Origin: Firmicutes bacterium UBA2296 | Lineage (GTDB): Bacteria > Bacillota > UBA994 | Direction: 5' to 3' | Length of the DNA: 5,571 nucleotides | Assembly (NCBI GenBank): GCA_002345475.1 | Contig: DDWC01000157.1 | Coordinates: 1 to 5,571, forward strand | Shown here: positions 1 to 5,309 of the stretch, in pieces | How positions within the stretch are numbered: the stretch's first letter is position 1 | How the letters are laid out: each line of letters starts with the position of its first letter | The notes under the pieces: model-generated | What the model saw: only the letters and a program-made list of their open reading frames with translations | Database searches by the model: none | Told to the model about the DNA's origin: nothing | Made by a program: the position numbers and the translations under genes

Positions 1-1315
1 CTGAAATCCACTCGTAGGCAGTGCGCAGTGCGGCTTCCATGACTCCGCCGCTAGCCCCGAAAATTACCGCAGCCCCGGTAGAAATGCCCAAAGGCAAGTC
101 AAACTCGCCCGCCGGTAATTTCCCAAGATCGATTCCTGCCTGCTTAAACATGCGGGCCAGCTCCCTGGTAGTTATGACGGCATCCACGTCAGCTCGTCCG
201 TCACGGAACATCTCAGGCCGCAGAGCCTCGTATTTCTTGGCGGTACAGGGCATTACCGAGACGGAGAATATTTGCGAAGGCGGCAGCTTGGCAATGCGTT
301 CGGCATAATAGGTTTTGATAAGGGCGCCCATCATCTGCTGCGGAGATTTGCAGCTCGACACATTGGGCAGGAAATCCCCGTGATTATGCTCCACGTACTT
401 GACCCATCCGGGGCTGCAGCTGGTTATCAGGGGGAGAGCCCCGCCCTCTTTCACCCGGGTGATCAGCTCGTGAGCCTCTTCGAGAATGGTCAGGTCGGCA
501 GCGAAGTCGGTGTCAAAGACTGCGTCAAAACCCAGCATGCGCAATCCTGTGACCAACTGCCCTGTCGACACGGTACCGGGCGACAGGCCGAACTCCTCGC
601 CGATAGCCACACGCACAGCCGGAGCAACCTGTACCACTGTATGCCTTGTGTCTTCGAGAGCCCTAAATACCCGGTCTGTATCGTCTACCTCAGTGATTGC
701 CCCCGTGGGACAGACAGCGGCACATTGCCCGCAATAGGTGCATGTCGATATCCCGAGCGACTTGTTGCCGTCAACTGAGACCACTGTTGCAAAACCTCTC
801 TCCGCTGCGGAAATGACGCCGATGCCCTGGATTTCGTGGCAGACCGCTATACACTTGCGGCACAAAATGCATTTGTTTGGGTCGCGTACCAGCGACGGAT
901 TGGATAAATCGAGAGGCCATTCACCTTTCTCTCCGGCGAAGGCTACCTCATCGACATTCAGGTCTCTGGCCAGCTTCTGCAGTTCGCAGGTGATGTTGCG
1001 GGCACAGGTGAGGCACGAGGAGGGATGGTTCGACAGCATTAGCTCGACGTTGGTGCGGCGAGCCTCCCTGACCGCCCTGGTGCTGGTCTTCACCACCATC
1101 CCGTCCCTGGCAGGCAGGACACAGGAAGCTTGAAGGGTGCGGAACCCCTCTATTTCTACTACGCAGACGCGGCATGCGCCTATCTCGTTGATTCTTTCCA
1201 TAAAACACAATGTAGGTATCTCGATACCGCCTTGACGGGCTGCGTCAAGAACCGTGCTGCCCGCGGGAACCTCCACCGGGCGACCGTCAATCGTCAGCTT
1301 AATCATCTGTTCCAT
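1..1315 (-). CDS. hydA: [FeFe] hydrogenase catalytic subunit HydA (3' end cut by window)
   Basis: Catalytic subunit of a cytoplasmic multimeric [FeFe] hydrogenase, interconverting protons and H2. I translated 438 residues from ATG 1315; the frame is open to base 1, so the C-terminus lies outside the window. Domains in order: N-terminal plant-type [2Fe-2S] domain with C37, C48, C51, C65; a NuoG-like His-Cys3 [4Fe-4S] site H97-x3-C101-x2-C104-x5-C110; a 2x[4Fe-4S] ferredoxin domain with C149/152/155/159 and C192/195/198/202; then the H-cluster domain. There motif L1 reads TSCSPGW (298-304) and L2 reads MPCTAKKYE (355-363, with C357, K360 and E363). The stretch FGASGGVMEAALRTAYE (419-435) is typical of the family. 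Motif L3 falls beyond the window. L1 carries Ser where the textbook form has a second Cys. The start is set by AGGAGGT at 1327-1321, 5 nt upstream; ATG 1306 is 14 nt away and less likely. The hydB stop lies 10 nt upstream. The identity is secure. Confidence 0.97.
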   Translation of the reverse strand, partial: MEQMIKLTIDGRPVEVPAGSTVLDAARQGGIEIPTLCFMERINEIGACRVCVVEIEGFRTLQASCVLPARDGMVVKTSTRAVREARRTNVELMLSNHPSSCLTCARNITCELQKLARDLNVDEVAFAGEKGEWPLDLSNPSLVRDPNKCILCRKCIAVCHEIQGIGVISAAERGFATVVSVDGNKSLGISTCTYCGQCAAVCPTGAITEVDDTDRVFRALEDTRHTVVQVAPAVRVAIGEEFGLSPGTVSTGQLVTGLRMLGFDAVFDTDFAADLTILEEAHELITRVKEGGALPLITSCSPGWVKYVEHNHGDFLPNVSSCKSPQQMMGALIKTYYAERIAKLPPSQIFSVSVMPCTAKKYEALRPEMFRDGRADVDAVITTRELARMFKQAGIDLGKLPAGEFDLPLGISTGAAVIFGASGGVMEAALRTAYEWIS

Positions 1316-1320
1316 TTCGC

Positions 1321-1327
1321 ACCTCCT
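1321..1327 (-). promoter_or_regulatory. hydA ribosome binding site overlapping the hydB stop codon
   Basis: The minus strand reads AGGAGGT here, a near-perfect anti-16S match, 5 nt before ATG 1315. Its first two bases (AG, 1327-1326) are the last two of the hydB TAG stop codon (1328-1326). A ribosome ending hydB therefore sits on the hydA initiation site, which suggests translational coupling and balanced synthesis of the two largest subunits. It supports 1315 over the in-frame ATG at 1306. Confidence 0.8.
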
Positions 1328-3119
1328 AAGCCCTGATGACGGCGCCGAAGGGACACTTGTCCATACAGGCCCCGCACTTGACGCAGTCGTTTCTGGCAAT
1401 GACGTAGGTCTCCCGCGGTTTGCCGCTAATAGCTGCAGTGGGACAAACTCTGGCGCACAGACCACAGCCGCGGCACTTGTCCGCCAGAATTCTGAAGCTA
1501 ACCAGCGACTGGCAGACTCCTGCCGGGCAACGTTTGTCCCGGATATGGGCCTGGTACTCGTCACGGAAGTGCTCCAGGGTGGAGAGCACTGGGTTGGGCG
1601 CAGACTGCCCAAGACCGCAGAGCGAGGTCTGCTTAATATTCCTGGCCAGTCTCTCCAGTGCCTCGATGTCACCGTCCCTGCCCTCACCGCCGGTGATGCG
1701 TTCAAGGATCTCCAGCATGCGCTTGGTGCCGATGCGGCAGGGTGTGCACTTGCCGCAGGACTCATCCTGGGTGAAATCGAGGAAGAATCGGGCGATATCA
1801 ACCATACAGGTGCTGTCGTCCATGACGATCAGGCCACCTGAGCCCATCATGCTGCCAAGAGCCACCAGGTTGTCGTAATCCATGGACTGGTCGAGGTGTT
1901 TCTCCGTGAGACAACCGCCAGAAGGTCCTCCTGTCTGAGCTGCCTTAAAGGTCCTGCCGTTAGGTATGCCCCCGCATACGCCGAATACAAGCTGCCGCAG
2001 GGTAACACCCATGGGAACCTCCACCAGACCGGTGTTGTTAATATTGCCGGCCACCGCGAAAACCTTGGTGCCCTTGCTCTTTTCTGTGCCGATACGCGAG
2101 TACCACTCGGCGCCATGAAGAATTATCGGGCAGATGTTGGCATAGGTTTCCACGTTGTTGATCAGGGTGGGCATGCCCCACAGCCCCTTAACTGCCGGGA
2201 ATGGAGGACGGGGCTTGGGCTCGCCTCGCCTGCCTTCTATGGAGGCCAGCAGGGCGGTTTCCTCGCCACACACGAAGGCGCCGGCTCCCACTCTGATCGA
2301 GAGATCGAAGGAAAACTCGCTGCCAAAGATGCCCTGACCCAGGAAACCATAGGACTTGGCCTGCTCGATGGCCTGCTGCAGACGGCGAACCGCCAGGGGG
2401 TACTCGGCACGCACGTAAACGTAACCCTGCTCTGCCCCCACGGCATAGGCGGCAATGGCCATGGCCTCGATTATAGAATGCGGATCTCCCTCAAGAATAC
2501 TGCGGTCCATAAACGCGCCCGGGTCTCCCTCGTCGGCATTGCAGACTACGTATTTCTGCGCACCGGGAGCGTCATGGGTAAACTGCCACTTGAGTCCCGT
2601 GGAGAAACCTCCACCACCGCGGCCCCGCAATCCGGAAGCCTTGATGGCATTTATGACATCCTGAGGACTCATCTCCGTGAGAACCCTGGCCAGAGCCTCG
2701 TAGCCATCCCGGGCGATGTACTCCTCGAGTATCTCGGGGTTTATGACACCGGTGTTGCGCAAGGCAATACGCAACTGCCGGTTAAAGAACTCCATTTCTC
2801 CGTATGTCTGCACCAGTTGACTGCTCAGGGGATCCTTGTACAGCAACCGCTGTACTACGCGCCCCTTGTAAAGATGCTCCCTGACGATCTCACGGGCGTC
2901 CTCGGGTGCTACTTTGCTGTAAAAAACGCCGTCGGGATACACGAGAACTACCGGCCCCAGGTCGCAGGTACCTATACAGCCGGTTTCTATGACTTTGATT
3001 TCCTTGTCCAGGCCGAGGGTAGTAATTTCGTCCACGAGGGCGTTCTCTGTCAGAACACAACCGGACGAAACGCAACCCGCTCCTGCACATACCAGCACAT
3101 GTGATCTATATACGCTCAC
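1326..3119 (-). CDS. hydB: NADH-binding FMN/iron-sulfur hydrogenase subunit HydB (NuoF-like)
   Basis: Diaphorase subunit that exchanges electrons between NAD(H) and the hydrogenase through FMN. It has 597 residues from GTG 3119. The N-terminal thioredoxin-like [2Fe-2S] domain has C11, C16, C48, C52. The NuoF core follows, with the glycine-rich FMN loop GLRGRGGGGF (163-172), NADEGDPGAF (194-203) and GAGAFVCGEETALLASIEG (278-296). A [4Fe-4S] site uses C455, C458, C461 and C501. A C-terminal 2x[4Fe-4S] domain has C549/552/555/559 and C579/582/585/589. H525, C531 and C536 before that domain resemble the zinc-site region I recall from bifurcating HydB proteins. Length and domain order match trimeric clostridial and Thermotoga HydB, and differ from complex I NuoF, which lacks both added iron-sulfur domains. 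An in-frame ATG at 3125 would add two residues, but it is only 1 nt from the Shine-Dalgarno; GTG 3119 is 7 nt away. The cell location is the cytoplasm. The bifurcating or non-bifurcating mode is undetermined. Confidence 0.96.
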   Translation of the reverse strand: MSVYRSHVLVCAGAGCVSSGCVLTENALVDEITTLGLDKEIKVIETGCIGTCDLGPVVLVYPDGVFYSKVAPEDAREIVREHLYKGRVVQRLLYKDPLSSQLVQTYGEMEFFNRQLRIALRNTGVINPEILEEYIARDGYEALARVLTEMSPQDVINAIKASGLRGRGGGGFSTGLKWQFTHDAPGAQKYVVCNADEGDPGAFMDRSILEGDPHSIIEAMAIAAYAVGAEQGYVYVRAEYPLAVRRLQQAIEQAKSYGFLGQGIFGSEFSFDLSIRVGAGAFVCGEETALLASIEGRRGEPKPRPPFPAVKGLWGMPTLINNVETYANICPIILHGAEWYSRIGTEKSKGTKVFAVAGNINNTGLVEVPMGVTLRQLVFGVCGGIPNGRTFKAAQTGGPSGGCLTEKHLDQSMDYDNLVALGSMMGSGGLIVMDDSTCMVDIARFFLDFTQDESCGKCTPCRIGTKRMLEILERITGGEGRDGDIEALERLARNIKQTSLCGLGQSAPNPVLSTLEHFRDEYQAHIRDKRCPAGVCQSLVSFRILADKCRGCGLCARVCPTAAISGKPRETYVIARNDCVKCGACMDKCPFGAVIRA

Positions 3120-3126
3120 TGTCATG

Positions 3127-3133
3127 CCTCCTT
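3127..3133 (-). promoter_or_regulatory. hydB ribosome binding site that decides the start
   Basis: The minus strand reads AAGGAGG, then CATGACA, then GTG. The upstream ATG (3125-3123) begins 1 nt after the Shine-Dalgarno, too close for normal initiation. The in-frame GTG (3119-3117) is at a good 7-nt spacing. GTG is therefore inferred to be the true start, and automated calls favouring ATG would add two residues (M-T). Confidence 0.7.
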
Positions 3134-3138
3134 CTGTC

Positions 3139-3495
3139 TCAGTTGCGGGTAATCCACTCAGCTATAGTACGTCCACCCTTGATGTGTTCTGTCACAATGC
3201 GGCGCGCCCGCTCCGGCGTCACTCTGGCATAAATGGTCCTCTCTGCGCCGTGCTGCACCTCCACGATGGGTTCTCTGTCACACAGCCCCACGCAGCCCGA
3301 CTGTGTCACACTGACGCCCTCAATGGATTGCTCAGCAACTTCCTGAACGAAGGTATTGAGGGTCTCACGGGCGCCTGCGGCAATACCGCATGTTCCCATT
3401 CCCACAATGATTTTTATCTCCGGACTACCCTCGCGCAACTTGGTCATTTGACGCACTTCTTCCCGTAATCGGCGCAACTCTTCTATGCTTTTCAC
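3139..3495 (-). CDS. Thioredoxin-like (2Fe-2S) ferredoxin-type protein with three cysteines
   Basis: Small cytoplasmic protein of 118 residues with the thioredoxin-like ferredoxin fold seen in NuoE C-termini and HydB N-termini. Residues 1-22 form a charged, probably helical lead (KSIEELRRLREEVRQ). The core contains VGMGTCGIAAGARETL (31-46), then TQSGCVGLCDREP (64-76), and ends with ARVTPERARRIVTEHI. Only three cysteines exist: C36, C68, C72. Aligned by eye to HydC (C90, C95), the first ligand position is Gly32 and the second is shifted by one. A canonical four-Cys [2Fe-2S] site is therefore not visible. It is either a three-Cys plus other ligand cluster, or a structural or assembly protein. 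The start is GTG 3495, 7 nt after GGAGGTG (3509-3503), and 4 nt past the upstream stop. Similar genes sit beside hydB in clostridial hyd operons, so it is probably an accessory to the hydrogenase. Its function is unproven. Confidence 0.88.
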   Translation of the reverse strand: MKSIEELRRLREEVRQMTKLREGSPEIKIIVGMGTCGIAAGARETLNTFVQEVAEQSIEGVSVTQSGCVGLCDREPIVEVQHGAERTIYARVTPERARRIVTEHIKGGRTIAEWITRN

Positions 3496-3499
3496 CGGA

Positions 3500-4039
3500 T
3501 TACACCTCCAAAGAATTCTCTTGTTCTGATATATAGGATCTCAGCCAGCTGACAATGCGCGGGTGAGATAATTCGTCGCCACATATTTCTCTCAGCACGG
3601 CGGTGGATAGACAGAATGAACGGTCTCCCACCACGTGTTCGTAACGAAGCTCAATATTGTTGTGAAGAGCCAGCAAGGCCGACAGAGTGTCTGCCATGTT
3701 CCCGACAGGCACACGGTCGATGTGATCACGCACGAAGCTGGCTTCTATGAGTGTTCCGCGTCCTGGCGCCGAGGTAATAGTGAAAGACCCTCCTGTGTCC
3801 TCAGCGGCGGCTTTGAGCAAGGGTATGCCAAGACCCACCTTTCGGGTGGTCCGGGTGGTGTAGAAGGGGTCAATGGCCCTTGCCTGCTGTTCTTCATTCA
3901 TGCCGCGTCCGTTATCTTCAATGCTGACGGACAGGGTGTTTAGGGCGGGATCTTCAGCGACCCTGATATACACCCATGACGCCTGAGCTTCGACGCAGTT
4001 TTGCACCAGATCCAAAATATGGAGGGCTAGCTCTTCCAT
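3500..4039 (-). CDS. Stand-alone GHKL/HATPase_c ATP-binding protein (histidine-kinase-like)
   Basis: A 179-residue soluble protein consisting mainly of one HATPase_c fold. The N-box is HILDLVQNCVEAQAS (7-21, Mg-binding N14), the G1 box is EDNGRGM (41-47), the F-box/lid is DPFYTTRTTRKVGLGIPLL (57-75) and the G2-type loop is GRGT (93-96). About 80 further residues follow (HIDRVPVGNMADTLSALLA onward). No transmembrane segment, sensor domain or DHp phospho-acceptor His domain precedes the fold, so it cannot be a conventional sensor kinase alone. Anti-sigma-type kinase, chaperone-like ATPase and partner-dependent kinase are all possible. The start at ATG 4039 lies 2 nt after the hydC stop. It has only a weak AGGA directly adjacent, so coupling to hydC translation is likely. 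Starting further upstream would add an Arg-rich run that is out-of-frame hydC sequence, and the MEELALHILD start matches the family. Recurrent presence within clostridial hyd operons suggests hydrogenase regulation or assembly. Confidence 0.9.
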   Translation of the reverse strand: MEELALHILDLVQNCVEAQASWVYIRVAEDPALNTLSVSIEDNGRGMNEEQQARAIDPFYTTRTTRKVGLGIPLLKAAAEDTGGSFTITSAPGRGTLIEASFVRDHIDRVPVGNMADTLSALLALHNNIELRYEHVVGDRSFCLSTAVLREICGDELSHPRIVSWLRSYISEQENSLEV

Positions 4040-4041
4040 TC

Positions 4042-4533
4042 CTAGTACTTCTTGAGGATCTCGGCGATGGTGCCCACTTCGACCCGTCCGTATACGTCTT
4101 CGTTGATGGTCATCACCGGAGCCAGACCGCAGGCGCCGATGCAACGTGTGACTTCCAGCGTGAACTTCCCATCGTCACTGGTGTCATTGAGTTTTATTCC
4201 CAACTGCTTTTCAATTTCGTTGAGAACCTGCTGTGCTCCTCGCACATAGCAGGCCGTGCCCAGGCATACCCCTATTTTGTATTGTCCCTGTGGCTTGAGA
4301 GAAAAAAGTGAGTAGAAAGTAGCTACCCCATAGACTTCGCTGAGGGGGACATCGAGGGCCTCTGCCACCCTTTCCTGAACCTCGTCGGACAGATAGCCAA
4401 AAATGCTCTGCACCTTGTGCAGCACCTGAATCAGGGCGCCACGATTGCCCTTAAACTCAGACAGCACAGCCTCAAGTTCCGGCAAGCGGGGATCGGTGTG
4501 CAGGCCGCCGCATCCACAAGCACTAGTCGTCAT
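4042..4533 (-). CDS. hydC: NADH-dependent hydrogenase [2Fe-2S] subunit HydC (NuoE-like)
   Basis: Small electron-transfer subunit of the cytoplasmic hydrogenase, homologous to complex I 24-kDa/NuoE, docking on HydB. It has 163 residues, the usual family length. The N-terminal helical part contains LIQVLHKVQSIFGYLSDEV (34-52) and the conserved VYGVATFYSLFSLKPQG (67-83). The C-terminal thioredoxin-like [2Fe-2S] domain has the full ligand set C90-x4-C95 and C131-x3-C135, in VCLGTACYVRGA (89-100) and RCIGACGLAPV (130-140). Two more cysteines lie at the extreme N-terminus (C6, C8 in SACGCGG) and are not part of that site. The start at ATG 4533 is preceded by GAGGAG (4547-4542) with 8 nt spacing. 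An overlapping out-of-frame ATG at 4541 terminates after three codons. It is the first hydrogenase subunit of the operon and follows the only larger intergenic gap. Confidence 0.96.
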   Translation of the reverse strand: MTTSACGCGGLHTDPRLPELEAVLSEFKGNRGALIQVLHKVQSIFGYLSDEVQERVAEALDVPLSEVYGVATFYSLFSLKPQGQYKIGVCLGTACYVRGAQQVLNEIEKQLGIKLNDTSDDGKFTLEVTRCIGACGLAPVMTINEDVYGRVEVGTIAEILKKY

Positions 4534-4598
4534 TGTACCATCTCCTCACAAGTTATGTTATTTATTTCACTATTCTTACTTTTTTATTCGACGGGAAC
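4534..4598 (-). promoter_or_regulatory. AT-rich intergenic region upstream of hydC
   Basis: This is the only substantial gap in the operon, 65 nt, and far more A/T-rich than the flanking genes. It contains the second arm of an inverted repeat, a minus-strand A run (4585-4580), an imperfect palindrome (4555-4572) and the hydC Shine-Dalgarno. I looked for a promoter and found only weak hexamers: TTCCCG at 4597-4592 with AATAGT 17 nt on at 4574-4569. A sigma-A promoter is therefore possible but not demonstrated. The position would allow hydCBA and the accessory genes to be expressed separately from DRTGG-PHP. Confidence 0.35.
4555..4572. promoter_or_regulatory. Candidate palindromic operator (Rex-like or CRP/FNR-like)
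   Basis: The plus strand reads ATGTTATTTATTTCACTA. Compared with the Rex-type consensus TTGTTAA-N4-TTAACAA or TTGTGAA-N4-TTCACAA, 10 of 14 half-site positions agree. Compared with the CRP-type TGTGA-N6-TCACA, 8 of 10 agree (TGTTA and TCACT). It lies 22 nt upstream of the hydC start. Rex senses NADH/NAD+, a fitting signal for an NADH-linked hydrogenase, but such matches in AT-rich DNA can be chance. This is a weak inference. Confidence 0.25.
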
Positions 4599-4614
4599 CT
4601 ACGTACCCGTCGAA
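4587..4614. repeat. Perfect 9-bp inverted repeat around the PHP gene stop codon
   Basis: Arms TTCGACGGG (4587-4595) and CCCGTCGAA (4606-4614) pair perfectly, with a 10-nt loop that holds the PHP stop codon (TAG, 4601-4599) and a small TACGTA palindrome. In mRNA sense the stem is followed by UAAAAAAG, not by a U run. It is therefore not a canonical intrinsic terminator in either direction. It could be an mRNA processing or stability element, an attenuator, or a protein-binding palindrome ahead of hydC. Confidence 0.6.
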
Positions 4615-5309
4615 CTTAGAGCCAGCAGACTGCTAATCACGCTATGTATTGTAACACTTTCCACCGACAAAGGCCAGGGTTTCGAGCCGGCCAAATCGGC
4701 CAAAGTATGGGCGTCAGAATTGGTGACAGCATTGAACATGCCTGACGCCTGTGGCTGCTTTCCCCTTCTGGAAACCTCCACAAAAGGAATTTTCAAATAC
4801 GGAGGGACAAAGCCTAATTGATTGATCAGGCTGTAGGACCTGTCAACATGGGCCGGTATAATGCATCCTCCCAGTTGTTCCACCAGTGAGGCGATATCGT
4901 CGACACCAAGGGAAGTCGGACTGAGCAAAAGGCGCTCTTCCCATCCCACGATGCGATCCATTTCATCAAAGACGTACTGTTCGCCAAACAGGTCCCCATC
5001 ACAAGGTCTATCAGGGAGAGCCGCATAAACCACGGCGCCAAACTGCTCAGCCGAAACAAGTGATGGAAACAGGCAGAGCAGGTGCACATCCTCCCGGGTC
5101 CATACTTCCAGACCGGGGATGACCAGTAGCTTGTTCCCTGCGGCTTTGGTCACCGCAGTGACGTTGCGGCAGGAATTATGATCGGTGATGGCTATGACCT
5201 GAGCACCGGCTAGCCTGGCCATGTTGACAATGTTGCGAGGGGTCATTTCGGCCAACGCACAGGGCGACAGCGCGGTGTGTATATGCAGATCACAGGCGAC
5301 ACTAATCAC
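4599..5309 (-). CDS. PHP-domain metal-dependent phosphoesterase
   Basis: Cytosolic protein of 236 residues with the polymerase-and-histidinol-phosphatase fold, a metal-dependent phosphoesterase whose substrate cannot be deduced. Visible motifs: DLHIHTALSPC (7-17, metal ligands H9 and H11), ITDHN (41-45), PGLEVW (65-70, E68), EDVHLL (73-78, H76), IPAHVDRS (151-158, H154) and TNSDAH (196-201, D199 and H201). The residue usually acidic or His just after HxH appears to be replaced in the SPC segment. The family signature is otherwise intact and the protein is likely active. The start is GTG 5309, 8 nt after GAGGG (5322-5318); it overlaps the end of the DRTGG gene by 8 nt, implying coupling. The open frame runs on upstream to 5489, but that part is out-of-frame DRTGG sequence. 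DRTGG-PHP pairs occur upstream of clostridial hyd genes as I recall them. A hydrogenase-linked role is inferred from context only. Confidence 0.88.
   Translation of the reverse strand: MISVACDLHIHTALSPCALAEMTPRNIVNMARLAGAQVIAITDHNSCRNVTAVTKAAGNKLLVIPGLEVWTREDVHLLCLFPSLVSAEQFGAVVYAALPDRPCDGDLFGEQYVFDEMDRIVGWEERLLLSPTSLGVDDIASLVEQLGGCIIPAHVDRSYSLINQLGFVPPYLKIPFVEVSRRGKQPQASGMFNAVTNSDAHTLADLAGSKPWPLSVESVTIHSVISSLLALSSTGT

Noticed and set aside
21..1336. Several plus-strand open frames of 68-168 codons
   Set aside because: All lie antisense to hydA, which is intact with iron-sulfur and H-cluster motifs. None has a convincing motif of its own.
1896..3104. 402-codon open frame on the plus strand
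   Set aside because: It lies wholly antisense to hydB, whose protein has every expected cofactor motif. The plus-strand translation shows no family motif, and it is explained by the base composition of the hydB codons.
4040..4144. Upstream extension of the HATPase gene to an ATG at 4144
   Set aside because: The added 35 residues are an Arg/His-rich run that overlaps hydC out of frame. The conserved family start MEELALHILD is at 4039.
4581..4614. Intrinsic terminator between the PHP gene and hydC
   Set aside because: The T run (4581-4585) is on the plus strand and lies 5' of the stem in that direction. In the minus-strand transcript the stem is followed by A residues, so no U-tract follows the hairpin in either direction.
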